Shown piece after piece: positions 16,173-26,323 of a DNA stretch of 43,197 nucleotides. Position 1 is the stretch's first letter; the number at the start of each line of letters is the position of its first letter. Origin of the DNA: an uncultured Lachnospiraceae bacterium (GTDB taxonomy: Bacteria > Bacillota > Clostridia > Lachnospirales > Lachnospiraceae); contig CADBFZ010000015.1 in NCBI GenBank assembly GCA_902794095.1, forward strand, positions 1-43,197. Reading direction: 5' to 3'. Under the pieces are notes generated by a model. That model had not been told where the DNA came from. It saw only the letters and a program-made list of their open reading frames with translations, and ran no database searches. The translations under genes and the position numbers were made by a program.

Positions 16173-17948
16173 ATGACTAAAAAAGCCGCATTCAAAGTGG
16201 TTTTATATTATGTTACGCCTCCTACCGCAGAACAGCTTCAGGGTATCTGGAATTTTGTGCTGGGTAAGTATGTAACCGAGGATAGGAAAGCGGAAGACAT
16301 CGAGTTTTCCGTTGAAGAAGATACTTCCCTCGGCGGAGGCTTTATCCTCAAGTGCGAAAACGAGGTTTACAACTGGAGTACCAGAGGACGACTCGGACAG
16401 TTTAACGAAAAGCTTCAGGAAATCCGCAGAAAAGTGGGTGCCGATGAAGATGTTGTTTCCATACTCAGAACAACCGTTGATGAGTTCAAACTCTCGAAGC
16501 GTTTCAGAAGATCCGGATACGTCACAAGCGCAGGAGACGGCATTGCAAGAGTAAAGGGTCTTGAAAGAGCCGAGTACGGTGAAATCCTTATTTTCGCAAG
16601 CGGTCTTAAGGGAATGGTGCAGGATATCCGTAAGGAAGACTGTGGTGTAATTCTCTTCGGAAAAGACGACGAGATAAGAGTTTGGGACGAGGTTGCAAGA
16701 ACCGGTATGAGAGCAGGTATCCCTGTAGGTGATGACCTGCTTGGAAGAGTGCTCAATTCACTTGGTGAGCCAATAGACGGAGGAAGGGATTTCGAATCCG
16801 AAGGTTTCAGACCTATCGAATGTCCCGCACCTTCTATCACTGCTCGTCAGCCCGTAGATACTCCTCTTGAGACGGGAATTCTTTCCATCGATTCCATGTT
16901 CCCCATAGGACGCGGACAAAGAGAGTTGATCATCGGTGACAGACAGACCGGTAAGACTTCCATTGCAATAGATACCATCATTAACCAGAAGGGTAAGGGC
17001 GTAAAGTGCGTTTACGTAGCTGTCGGACAGAAGGCTTCTACAATTGCCCGTCTCGTAAACCGTCTTAAAGAAGCCGGTGCCATGGATTATACGGTTGTTA
17101 TATCATCAACCGCATCAGACCCCGCACCTCTTCAGTACATCGCTCCTTATTCGGGTACATCAATCGCAGAATACTTCATGCATAAGGGTGAGGACGTTCT
17201 GATCGTTTACGACGATCTTTCCAAGCATGCCGTTGCGTACAGAGCTCTTTCGCTGTTGCTTGAAAGAAGCCCCGGACGTGAAGCATATCCCGGAGACGTA
17301 TTCTATCTTCATTCAAGACTTCTTGAAAGAAGCGCGAGATTATCTGATGAATTCGGAGGCGGTTCCATTACCGCACTTCCCATCATCGAAACCCAGGCGG
17401 GAGACGTTTCCGCATATATCCCTACCAACGTAATATCAATTACCGACGGACAGATCTATCTCGAGAGCGAACTCTTTTTCCTCGGATTCAGACCTGCGGT
17501 TAACGTCGGTTTGTCGGTATCCAGAGTAGGTGGTGCTGCACAGACCAAAGCCATGAAAAAGGCAGCGGGTTCCATCAGAATCGATCTTGCTCAGTACAGG
17601 GAAATGGAAGTATTCACTCAGTTTTCATCGGATCTTGATGATGCTACGAAGAACCAGCTTCGTCACGGAAGAATCCTGATGGAACTGTTAAAGCAGCCTT
17701 TGGGTCATCCCAGATCCATGGCGGATCAGGTAATACTTCTTACCATCGTAAACTCCGGAGCAATCGATACTGTTCCCGTAGAATATGCAAGGGAGTTTAC
17801 CGATAAGCTTATTGCCAAGATTCATGACGAGCAGCAGACTACCGTACACGATATAGAATCACTCGGAGTACTCAATGATGACGAGAAATATTTCCTCGTC
17901 GATCTTGCGGAAAAAGAACTTCGTGAATTCATGAGCGTAAAGGAATAA
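16173..17948 (+). CDS. atpA: ATP synthase alpha subunit with fused delta C-terminal domain
   Basis: 591 residues, about 90 longer than usual. From about residue 110 it is a standard alpha subunit: SGYVTSAGDGIARVKGL beta-barrel, Walker A GDRQTGKTS (255-263), nucleotide-binding domain, and helical C-terminus. Residues about 5-86 match the C-terminal domain of delta (OSCP): VTPPTAEQLQGIWNFVLGKY parallels the delta helix before its last sheet, SLGGGFILKCENEVYNWSTRGRL parallels the delta pattern SxxGGxxxxxGDxxxDxSxRGRL, and RGRL is at 71-74. The normal alpha N-terminal helix (about 93-108) follows. The six-helix delta N-terminal domain is absent here and nowhere else in the operon. The start is set by AAGGGGGAG upstream; only 14 bases separate it from atpF, so no atpH gene fits. 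Confidence 0.95.
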   Translation: MTKKAAFKVVLYYVTPPTAEQLQGIWNFVLGKYVTEDRKAEDIEFSVEEDTSLGGGFILKCENEVYNWSTRGRLGQFNEKLQEIRRKVGADEDVVSILRTTVDEFKLSKRFRRSGYVTSAGDGIARVKGLERAEYGEILIFASGLKGMVQDIRKEDCGVILFGKDDEIRVWDEVARTGMRAGIPVGDDLLGRVLNSLGEPIDGGRDFESEGFRPIECPAPSITARQPVDTPLETGILSIDSMFPIGRGQRELIIGDRQTGKTSIAIDTIINQKGKGVKCVYVAVGQKASTIARLVNRLKEAGAMDYTVVISSTASDPAPLQYIAPYSGTSIAEYFMHKGEDVLIVYDDLSKHAVAYRALSLLLERSPGREAYPGDVFYLHSRLLERSARLSDEFGGGSITALPIIETQAGDVSAYIPTNVISITDGQIYLESELFFLGFRPAVNVGLSVSRVGGAAQTKAMKKAAGSIRIDLAQYREMEVFTQFSSDLDDATKNQLRHGRILMELLKQPLGHPRSMADQVILLTIVNSGAIDTVPVEYAREFTDKLIAKIHDEQQTTVHDIESLGVLNDDEKYFLVDLAEKELREFMSVKE

Positions 17949-17949
17949 T

Positions 17950-18858
17950 ATGGCCGGATTAAGGGAAATATCGGGACGAATAAGAAGCGTCCGCGATACC
18001 ATGAAAATCACAAATGCCATGTATATGATCTCCTCGACAAAGCTCCGTAAAGCCAAGAAGGATGCGGAACTTAACAATCCGTATTTCGAGGCGATGCAGG
18101 AGATGCTCCTTGGTATCATGAATACCTCGGATCATCTGCAGCATAAGTACACGGACAGAAGACCCGAAAAAAAGGGTAAAGACCGTACTCATGCAGTTAT
18201 CGTCATTACGGCGGACAAAGGACTTGCGGGAGCATATAACCACAATGTCGTTAAGCTTACCGAAGAGAAGTTTTTCGGAGGCGATGAGCATATCGTCCTG
18301 TATGTAGTAGGTGAAGCCGGAAGAACTTATTTTGCAAGTAAGAAGGTTCATCTCGAAGGACAGTTTAAGTACACGGCGCAGAACCCCACTCTTCACAGAG
18401 CGAGAGTTATATGTGACAAGATGCTTGAGGAATTCAATGCCGGAAGAGTAGATGACGTATCAATTGTTTATACCGGTATGAAGGATCAGCTTACCAGTGA
18501 AGCAAGGGTAATGCATCTTCTTCCCCTGGTTCATGAGGAAGTGGACGGAAGAATTGTTGTGGAAGAATCATATGATGACGATCTTAAATTCCATCCGTCA
18601 GCAGAAGAGGTTATGAACATCATAGTTCCCGATGTTTTGACCGGATATATATACAGTGCGCTGGTTGATTCATTCTGCAGCGAACAAAATGACCGCATGT
18701 TGGCCATGGATGCCGCGGACAGAAATGCGGGAGAGATGATCAGAACTCTTTCGATTCAATACAACCGCGAAAGACAGGCAATGATCACACAGGAGATAAC
18801 TGAGGTTGCGTCCGGTGCAAGAGCACAGAAGAAAGCCAAAGCCCGGAGGGGAAACTGA
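17950..18858 (+). CDS. atpG: F0F1 ATP synthase subunit gamma
   Basis: 302 residues, the central rotor shaft. The N-terminal helix LREISGRIRSVRDTMKITNAMYMISSTKLRKAKK and the C-terminal helix beginning RNAGEMIRTLSIQYNRERQAMITQEITEV are the paired coiled coil that turns inside alpha3beta3. ITADKGLAGAYNHNV is the typical central motif. Slightly longer than E. coli gamma, with a short basic tail (KKAKARRGN). Starts one base after the atpA stop. Confidence 0.96.
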   Translation: MAGLREISGRIRSVRDTMKITNAMYMISSTKLRKAKKDAELNNPYFEAMQEMLLGIMNTSDHLQHKYTDRRPEKKGKDRTHAVIVITADKGLAGAYNHNVVKLTEEKFFGGDEHIVLYVVGEAGRTYFASKKVHLEGQFKYTAQNPTLHRARVICDKMLEEFNAGRVDDVSIVYTGMKDQLTSEARVMHLLPLVHEEVDGRIVVEESYDDDLKFHPSAEEVMNIIVPDVLTGYIYSALVDSFCSEQNDRMLAMDAADRNAGEMIRTLSIQYNRERQAMITQEITEVASGARAQKKAKARRGN

Positions 18859-20265
<1,407 letters not shown>

Positions 20266-20266
20266 T

Positions 20267-20707
20267 ATGAGTGAAGTTTTTCATTTGAAAATCTTAGCAA
20301 GTGATAAGACCTTCTATGACGGGCAGGTGATCAGTATGACGATACCGGCTTTTGACGGTTCGTATCAGATCATGGCTCATCATGAGCCCGTTGTCATGGC
20401 ACTTAAGGAAGGCGTTATCCGTTTGAAATATGAGGATGAAGACGGAAACGAAGCTACGATAACCGGTATCAACGGCCTTGGTCTTGTGAACATTACAAGG
20501 GACATGGTCACGGTTTTGGTGGATTCCATTGAAGCTCCTGAGGATATCGACAGGGCAAGAGCCGAAAAGGCGCTGAAAAGGGCTATGGAACAGCTTCGTC
20601 AGGACCAGAGCATCCAGGAGTATGAGATGAGCAGGGCTTCAATGGCAAGGGCTATGCTGAGGCTCTCAAATTCGGGTAATCCTAACGACGGATTCGGCGA
20701 TAAATAA
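20267..20707 (+). CDS. atpC: F0F1 ATP synthase subunit epsilon
   Basis: 146 residues: N-terminal beta sandwich (FHLKILASDKTFYDG, then IPAFDGSYQIMAHHEPVVMALKEGVI) and a two-helix C-terminus (RARAEKALKRAMEQLR) that regulates ATPase activity. Starts one base after the atpD stop. Last gene of the atp operon; I see no clear terminator before the next promoter. Confidence 0.95.
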   Translation: MSEVFHLKILASDKTFYDGQVISMTIPAFDGSYQIMAHHEPVVMALKEGVIRLKYEDEDGNEATITGINGLGLVNITRDMVTVLVDSIEAPEDIDRARAEKALKRAMEQLRQDQSIQEYEMSRASMARAMLRLSNSGNPNDGFGDK

Positions 20708-20731
20708 TTTGCTATCTGAAATCGAAATTTA

Positions 20732-20741
20732 TTGGTATAAT
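20732..20741 (+). promoter_or_regulatory. Extended -10 promoter of the DtxR-family gene
   Basis: TTGGTATAAT (20732-20741), an extended TGn consensus -10, with a poor -35. It is 50 bases from the ATG at 20792. Downstream, TTTGGGCTAACGTGA (20755-20769) contains GGCTAAC, reminiscent of half of a DtxR box, and might be the gene's own operator. Confidence 0.6.
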
Positions 20742-20791
20742 AAAGTGTTGTTTGTTTGGGCTAACGTGAGTGACCGATAAGGAGATATGTT

Positions 20792-21163
20792 ATGGCACTT
20801 CGCAAAAACGAATCGATCGAAGATTACCTTGAGTGTATTCTGATGCTGGCAGAGAAAAAGCCGGTTGTCAGAAGCGTTGATATTGCCAACGAGATGGGGT
20901 TCAAGAAGTCATCTGTTTCGGTTGCAATGAAAAATCTCAGAGAAAAAGAGCACATCGTTGTATCCGACGAAGGATATATAACCCTTACACCTTCGGGTAA
21001 AGCTATCGCTGAGAGAGTTTATGAGAGACATAAGGTTCTTACCGGATGGTTTGTTAAGATCGGTGTCGATCATGATATTGCCGTTGAAGATGCATGCCGC
21101 ATTGAGCATGATCTTTCGGATGAGAGTTTCGAGGCTATTAAAAAATTCATCGACCGGAAATAA
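20792..21163 (+). CDS. DtxR/MntR-family metal-dependent transcriptional regulator
   Basis: 123 residues. N-terminal winged helix (SIEDYLECILMLAEKKPVVRSVDIANEMGFKKSSVSVAMKNL) and a short dimerisation domain; there is no SH3-like third domain, as in MntR. Candidate metal ligands: Asp11 and Glu14 (the MntR Asp8/Glu11 pattern), His80, and Cys102, Glu105, His106 in ACRIEHDL. MntR proper has Glu where Cys102 stands, whereas iron-sensing DtxR has Cys at that place, so metal preference is uncertain (Mn or Fe). Represses targets when metal-loaded. Likely cotranscribed with the permease 24 bases downstream. Confidence 0.88.
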   Translation: MALRKNESIEDYLECILMLAEKKPVVRSVDIANEMGFKKSSVSVAMKNLREKEHIVVSDEGYITLTPSGKAIAERVYERHKVLTGWFVKIGVDHDIAVEDACRIEHDLSDESFEAIKKFIDRK

Positions 21164-21187
21164 GCCGGTATTAAAGGAGTTTTTCAA

Positions 21188-22480
21188 GTGAAGATCGCTG
21201 CTATAGTTTTATTTGTGGTCATGTATATCTGCATGATTGCTTTTCCTAAGAGAAGACCTGTATTTGCGCTTTCAACAGCTGCAATCTATATCATCATATC
21301 GTTTCTTCCCATCGCGGATGTTTCAATCCTTTCAATCTCGGATCTGCCGAATGTAATTGACTGGAACGTAATAATGATGATCACCGGAACGATGCTGATA
21401 GTTGACTATTTCATCGAATCCAAGATGCCCAATGTCATTGCGGAGGCACTTTTAAGAGCCGCTCCCAATGTGCTTTGGGTTACTGTTTTGATGTCTCTTT
21501 TCTCGGGAATCATCTCTGCATTTATTGATAACGTAGCTACTGTACTTATGGTTGCCCCCGTAGCAATCGTAATCTGTAAGAAGCTTAAGATATCCCCTGT
21601 CGGAATGGTAATCTGTATCGCAGTTTCATCTAACCTTCAGGGTGCTGCAACTTTAGTAGGTGATACCACCTCCATCATGCTTGCGGGTGCAGCTTCCATG
21701 AACTTTGCAGACTTTTTCGTGATGAACGGAAAAGCCGGAATGTTCTTTGCAACAGAGCTCGGTGCACTCTTTACCGTTCCCATCATGATGATCATGTTCA
21801 GAAAGGAAAAAGAGCCCGTTACATCCAATGAGAGAACCAAGGTTAAGGATTATTTCCCTACCGTGATGATGCTTTCTTATGTCCTTGCGCTTATCATCGC
21901 ATCATTTATTCCCAACACTCCCGAGTGTATTAACGGTTATATCTGCATTACCGGTGCGGTTATCACCGTACTTGTAGAGCTTCTCATTCATAAAAACACC
22001 GAAGGCCTCAAGCATTCTTTCAAGAATCTTGATGTCGATATGATACTTCTCCTGATCGGTCTCTTTTCCGTTATCGGGGGAATCACAAATGTCGGTGTCA
22101 TCGGAGACCTGGCTAAGCTTATTGCATCAGCAGGCGGAAACAACAAGTTCCTGCTTTACACCATTGTTGTATGGGGCTCCGTAGCAATTTCCGCATTTAT
22201 CGATAATATCCCCTATGTTGCCACAATGCTTCCCATTCTGGCCGGCGTTGCATCAACATTGGGTATTGAACCTTACTTCCTTTTCTTCGGACTTCTCGTC
22301 GGTGCGACACTTGGCGGAAATCTCACCCCCATCGGTGCTTCCGCAAATATCGCAGGTGTCGGTATGCTTAGAAAAGAAGGATACGAAGTTTCATTCGGAG
22401 ACTTCATGAAGATCGGTGTACCCTTTACCCTTACCGCGGTAATGACCGGTTACCTCTTCGTATGGTTCATTTGGGCTTGA
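21188..22480 (+). CDS. ArsB/NhaD-superfamily (SLC13-like) ion permease
   Basis: 430 residues and about ten or eleven TM helices arranged as an inverted repeat: SAFIDNVATVLMVAPVAIVI in the first half and SAFIDNIPYVATMLPILAGV in the second. Each is followed by a conserved loop (LVGDTTSIMLAGAASMNFADF; LGGNLTPIGASANIAGVGML). These are marks of the ion transporter superfamily, which includes arsenite, Na+/H+ and dicarboxylate carriers. The substrate cannot be told. The GTG start has AAAGGAG eight bases upstream; no ATG fits. Pairing with a metal-dependent repressor suggests a metal-linked substrate, which is inference only. Confidence 0.85.
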   Translation: MKIAAIVLFVVMYICMIAFPKRRPVFALSTAAIYIIISFLPIADVSILSISDLPNVIDWNVIMMITGTMLIVDYFIESKMPNVIAEALLRAAPNVLWVTVLMSLFSGIISAFIDNVATVLMVAPVAIVICKKLKISPVGMVICIAVSSNLQGAATLVGDTTSIMLAGAASMNFADFFVMNGKAGMFFATELGALFTVPIMMIMFRKEKEPVTSNERTKVKDYFPTVMMLSYVLALIIASFIPNTPECINGYICITGAVITVLVELLIHKNTEGLKHSFKNLDVDMILLLIGLFSVIGGITNVGVIGDLAKLIASAGGNNKFLLYTIVVWGSVAISAFIDNIPYVATMLPILAGVASTLGIEPYFLFFGLLVGATLGGNLTPIGASANIAGVGMLRKEGYEVSFGDFMKIGVPFTLTAVMTGYLFVWFIWA

Positions 22481-22506
22481 CACTATATGTTAAACTAACA
22501 TTTATC
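22477..22506 (+). promoter_or_regulatory. Probable prfC promoter with internal palindrome
   Basis: TTGACA (22477-22482) overlaps the stop of the permease gene; TTTATC (22501-22506) is a weak -10 at 18-bp spacing. Between them lies ATGTTA-aac-TAACAT (22487-22501), a perfect 6-3-6 palindrome placed where a repressor would block RNA polymerase. Confidence 0.5.
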
Positions 22507-22531
22507 ACATCTAGACAGGAGATCTTTGAAA

Positions 22532-24148
22532 ATGAGTTCCGGAAATACTGCTTCAGAAATTAACCGCAGGCGTACGTTTGCCATCATATCCCACCCGGAT
22601 GCAGGTAAAACAACGCTTACCGAAAAATTCTTATTATACGGCGGAGCCATCAATCTGGCCGGTTCCGTTAAGGGAAAAGCTACTGCAAGACATGCGGTTT
22701 CAGACTGGATGGAAATCGAAAAGCAGCGTGGTATTTCCGTTACTTCATCCGTTCTTCAGTTCGAATATGACGGTTACTGCATCAACATCCTCGACACTCC
22801 CGGTCACCAGGACTTCTCCGAGGATACCTACAGAACCCTCATGGCAGCGGATTCCGCAGTCATGGTCATAGACGGATCAAAGGGCGTTGAGGCTCAGACC
22901 AGAAAACTCTTCAAGGTCTGCGTAATGCGCCACATCCCTATTTTCACATTTATCAATAAGCTGGACCGCGATGCCATGGATACCTTCGATCTTCTCGATG
23001 ATATCGAAAAAGAACTCGGCATCGCTACCTGTCCCGTTAACTGGCCCATCGGTTCGGGAAAGGCATTCCAGGGTGTTTATGACAGAAAATCCCAGACTGT
23101 CATAACTTATTCGGATACTGAAAAAGGTACCAAGGAAGGTGTTTCCGAGGTTGTATCCGTATCCGATGAATCAGCCATGAGAAATCTTATCGGAGACGAG
23201 GCAGCAGACAAGCTTCTCGGCGAAATGGAGCTTCTTGACGGCGCGGGAGCTGATTTTGACCTCGATGCCGTAAGAGCGGGTGAACTTACTCCCGTATGCT
23301 TCGGTTCCGCACTTACCAACTTCGGGGTTGAGATATTCTTAAAGCACTTCCTCGACATGACCACATCACCTCTTCCCAGAGAGGCTTCAAATTCCGCAGG
23401 AGAGAGATTTACCGTTAATCCCACGGAGGACGATTTCTCCGCATTCGTATTCAAGATCCAGGCTAATATGAATAAGGCTCACAGAGACAGGGTCGCATTC
23501 ATGAGAATAGTCTCCGGAAGATTCGATGCCGACAAGGAAGTTAAACACCTTGCAACCGGCAAGACCATGAGACTTTCCCAGCCTCAGCAGATCATGGCGG
23601 ATGAAAGAAAGATCCTCTCTGAAGCCTATGGCGGAGATATAATCGGCGTCTTTGATCCCGGTATCTTTTCCATCGGAGACACTGTATGTGCACCTTCGAT
23701 GAACGTTAAATTCGACGGTATCCCCACCTTCGCACCCGAGCACTTCTGCAGGGTACACCTTATGGATACCATGAAAAGAAAACAGTTCGTAAAGGGCGCA
23801 ACCCAGATAGCTCAGGAAGGTGCCATTCAGATCTTCACAGAGCTTTCCGGAACCATGGAAGATGTTATCGTCGGCGTTGTAGGTGTTCTCCAGTTCGACG
23901 TATTCAAGTATCGTATGGAGAATGAGTACAACGTAGAGGTCAGAATGGATTCACTTCCTTACGAGCATATCCGCTGGATTGTCAATCCCGGAGAGTTCGA
24001 CCTTGACCGCCTGACCGGAACCTCCGATATGAAGAAAGTACGCGATATGAAGGGCAATCCTTTGCTTCTGTTCGTCAACGAATGGAGCGCTCAGATGACC
24101 ATCGACAGAAACAAGGGACTTGAACTTGCCGATTTTTCAAAGAATTAG
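22532..24148 (+). CDS. prfC: Peptide chain release factor 3 (RF3)
   Basis: 538 residues from the ATG at 22532, with AGGAG 10 bases upstream; a TTG six bases earlier is in frame but unlikely. Translational GTPase that recycles RF1/RF2 after termination. P loop SHPDAGKTTLTEK, switch 2 DTPGHQDFSED, and base-specificity motif NKLDRD are all present. EIEKQRGISVTSS is the family effector region; domains II/III follow (VGVLQFDVFKYRMENEYNV). Length is normal. Confidence 0.96.
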   Translation: MSSGNTASEINRRRTFAIISHPDAGKTTLTEKFLLYGGAINLAGSVKGKATARHAVSDWMEIEKQRGISVTSSVLQFEYDGYCINILDTPGHQDFSEDTYRTLMAADSAVMVIDGSKGVEAQTRKLFKVCVMRHIPIFTFINKLDRDAMDTFDLLDDIEKELGIATCPVNWPIGSGKAFQGVYDRKSQTVITYSDTEKGTKEGVSEVVSVSDESAMRNLIGDEAADKLLGEMELLDGAGADFDLDAVRAGELTPVCFGSALTNFGVEIFLKHFLDMTTSPLPREASNSAGERFTVNPTEDDFSAFVFKIQANMNKAHRDRVAFMRIVSGRFDADKEVKHLATGKTMRLSQPQQIMADERKILSEAYGGDIIGVFDPGIFSIGDTVCAPSMNVKFDGIPTFAPEHFCRVHLMDTMKRKQFVKGATQIAQEGAIQIFTELSGTMEDVIVGVVGVLQFDVFKYRMENEYNVEVRMDSLPYEHIRWIVNPGEFDLDRLTGTSDMKKVRDMKGNPLLLFVNEWSAQMTIDRNKGLELADFSKN

Positions 24149-24165
24149 GAAAAAAGCCCGAAATA

Positions 24166-24174
24166 TGGTAAAAT
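24166..24174 (+). promoter_or_regulatory. Extended -10 promoter of the Asp23-to-recN operon
   Basis: TGGTAAAAT (24166-24174) resembles an extended -10; no good -35 is seen. It lies 50 bases before the Asp23 ATG, after the prfC stop. Confidence 0.5.
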
Positions 24175-24223
24175 ATTAAGGTCTATTCAGACCCAAGGTT
24201 TTGTTTTCGAAAGGAGACCTAAA

Positions 24224-24598
24224 ATGGCTGCTGTTAAAGAAAAGAAGGTCAAGGCACCTAAGAATACCACAGAGAAGTCCGGTATCTCCATCGGCACTTC
24301 CGAAAATAACGGACACGTATTTATAGCCGATGCCGTAGTCGAAGAGATCGCAGCACTTGCTGCCGGAGAAGTCGAAGGCGTTGAGGGCATCGTAGAGAAG
24401 GCTAAGAATAAATCACTTATCAAGGCTGACATTGTAGGAACCAACGTAAGGATTTCCATGATTGTTTCAACCAGATTCGGCTATCCCATTCCTGCAACAT
24501 GCCAGGCAGTTCAGTCCAGAGTTAAGCAGTCGGTTGAAAATATGACCGGCCTTACAGTAACGGACGTAAATATCAGAGTAAGCGGAGTAGAAATCTGA
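24224..24598 (+). CDS. Asp23/Gls24 family protein
   Basis: 124 residues. A charged N-terminal tail of about 30 residues precedes the Asp23 core: VFIADAVVEEIAALAAGEVEGVEGIVEKAK, then ISMIVSTRFGYPIPATCQAVQSRVKQSVENMTGL, ending VNIRVSGVEI. Asp23 proteins are cytoplasmic and membrane-associated, linked to cell-envelope homeostasis in Gram-positives. In Firmicutes a copy commonly sits just upstream of nusB, as here. GGAGACC ribosome-binding site. Its stop is one base before the nusB start. Confidence 0.92.
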   Translation: MAAVKEKKVKAPKNTTEKSGISIGTSENNGHVFIADAVVEEIAALAAGEVEGVEGIVEKAKNKSLIKADIVGTNVRISMIVSTRFGYPIPATCQAVQSRVKQSVENMTGLTVTDVNIRVSGVEI

Positions 24599-24599
24599 C

Positions 24600-25034
24600 G
24601 TGGATATTACCGATAAAAAGAACATGACAAGACATATGCTGCGGGACAAGGTCTTCGGACTTGTGTTCCGCATTGAATTTTATCCTGAAAACGAGCTTGA
24701 TGAGCAGGTAAAATTCTTCGAAGAATACGCGGGTGAGGAGGAATATCTCCCCGAGGATCTCGAGTACATCACCGGAAAATTCAAGGCTGTTAAGGATAAA
24801 CTCGCTGATATCGATCAGGCTATCGACAAGTGCGCCGTAGGCTGGACAAGAAGCCGTATGGGCAAGTGCGAACTTGCGGCACTCAGACTCGGCATCTACG
24901 AGATGCTTTATGATGACGATATCCCTGAAGGCGTTGCAATGGATGAAGCCGTTGAGATTGCCAAGACATACGGGGATAACACATCCGGAGCTTTTGTAAA
25001 TGCCATCCTTACCAAGGTTAGGGAAAACTCTTAA
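24600..25034 (+). CDS. nusB: Transcription antitermination factor NusB
   Basis: 144 residues, all-helical. NusB with NusE (S10) binds boxA in rRNA leaders to prevent early termination. C-terminal marks: AALRLGIYEMLYDDDIPEGVAMDEAVEIAKTYG, then SGAFVNAILTKV. A GTG at 24600 is chosen because GGAG lies 13 bases upstream while the first ATG (24624) has no ribosome-binding site. Ends in TAATG overlap with xseA. Confidence 0.94.
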   Translation: MDITDKKNMTRHMLRDKVFGLVFRIEFYPENELDEQVKFFEEYAGEEEYLPEDLEYITGKFKAVKDKLADIDQAIDKCAVGWTRSRMGKCELAALRLGIYEMLYDDDIPEGVAMDEAVEIAKTYGDNTSGAFVNAILTKVRENS

Positions 25035-26323
25035 TGGCATTCAAAGTATCGGAACTTGTTCAGAATCTGAATAATGCCATCAGACTGAGCAGCTCTTTGA
25101 GCAAAGTAGAGATCGAGGGCGAGATATCCAATTATCACGGCCCTAACAGAAGCGGTCATATCTATTTTGATCTCAAGGATGATAAAGCAATAATCAAGTG
25201 CATGATGTTTGCAAGCAAATGCACTTATGAGTATAAACAGATCATCCGCGAAGGAGCCGAGGTCGTCTTATACGGGAGCCTGAATTACCACCAGCAGTTC
25301 GGGCTTTCTTTTGTATTTGAGAGAGTTGAAGACGGCGGCGAGGGCGCAAGGATGAGAGCGCTCGAAGAACTTCGCAAAGAGCTTGAAGAACTCGGAATGT
25401 TTGATGAGATGTATAAAAAGCCCATTCCGAGATTTCCTAAGACCATAGGCCTGATAACTGCTTTATCGGGCGCGGCAATAAGCGATGTTGTAACCAATGC
25501 CCGTAAGAACAATCCCTATGTGCAGATAGTTGTTGCACCTGCCTTGATGGAAGGCGACGGCGCAGCTGCGGAGGTTGTGCGTGCGATTAAACTCATGGAT
25601 AAATTCGCACCGGATGTAATACTCCTTACAAGGGGCGGCGGATCCAAGGACAGTCTCTGGACATTTAACGAACGCGATGTAGCGCAGGCGGTATTTGACT
25701 GTGAGACACCTATAGTATCTGCCATAGGTCACGACAGAGACCATTCTCTTACGGACGATATAGCGGACCATCATGAATCAACTCCAACGGGTGCGGCACT
25801 TTTCCTGACGGAGGATTTCAGAGATCTGATCGCATACTTGGATGAAGCTCCGGATGAACTCCTCGGTCTTATGAACAGGAAGATCAAGGATTTAAGAAGC
25901 AGAGTAAGGGAAAGCTCATCACTTGTTAAATACAACTCGCCTCAGAGCAGACTCGACAGGCGTAAGAAAGAACTTGAGAAATACGGACTGAGTCTTAAGA
26001 ATCTGATGGATCAGAAGATCTCTTCGGATAAAGCAAGGCTCGATAAATCACGAACGGTTCTTCCCGCACGGATGGACAGAGCACTTAAGAAGGCTCATTA
26101 CACCAATGATCTCTACGTTGGAAAGCTTGAGGGATTATCACCCGTATCCAGGTTAAAGAGCGGATTTTCATACGTCTCGGATGCGAGCGGTAAAAACATC
26201 AGATCAGTTGCGGGTGTTAAAAAAGGTGATGAGCTTAAGATCAGAGTAACGGACGGAGAGATCGTTTCAGTAGTCGAAGCGACAAAGTCCGTAGCGGAGG
26301 ATAAAAATGGCAGCAAAGGCTGA
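25034..26323 (+). CDS. xseA: Exodeoxyribonuclease VII large subunit
   Basis: 429 residues. The N-terminal OB fold (VSELVQNLNNAIRLSSSLSKVEIEGEISNYHGPNRSGHIYFDLKD) is followed by the catalytic domain with IGLITALSGAAISDV and LLTRGGGSKDSLWTFNERDVA, then ETPIVSAIGHDRDHSLTDDIADHHESTPTGAA. Long helices form the C-terminal coiled coil that binds XseB. Degrades single-stranded DNA to oligonucleotides. Start overlaps the nusB stop; end overlaps xseB by 17 bases. Confidence 0.97.
   Translation: MAFKVSELVQNLNNAIRLSSSLSKVEIEGEISNYHGPNRSGHIYFDLKDDKAIIKCMMFASKCTYEYKQIIREGAEVVLYGSLNYHQQFGLSFVFERVEDGGEGARMRALEELRKELEELGMFDEMYKKPIPRFPKTIGLITALSGAAISDVVTNARKNNPYVQIVVAPALMEGDGAAAEVVRAIKLMDKFAPDVILLTRGGGSKDSLWTFNERDVAQAVFDCETPIVSAIGHDRDHSLTDDIADHHESTPTGAALFLTEDFRDLIAYLDEAPDELLGLMNRKIKDLRSRVRESSSLVKYNSPQSRLDRRKKELEKYGLSLKNLMDQKISSDKARLDKSRTVLPARMDRALKKAHYTNDLYVGKLEGLSPVSRLKSGFSYVSDASGKNIRSVAGVKKGDELKIRVTDGEIVSVVEATKSVAEDKNGSKG

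Noticed and set aside
16158..16173. Possible hidden atpH gene or frameshift between atpF and atpA
   Set aside because: Only 14 bases are available; atpF ends normally, AtpA starts with a strong ribosome-binding site and the fused region reads continuously, so a broken delta gene does not fit.
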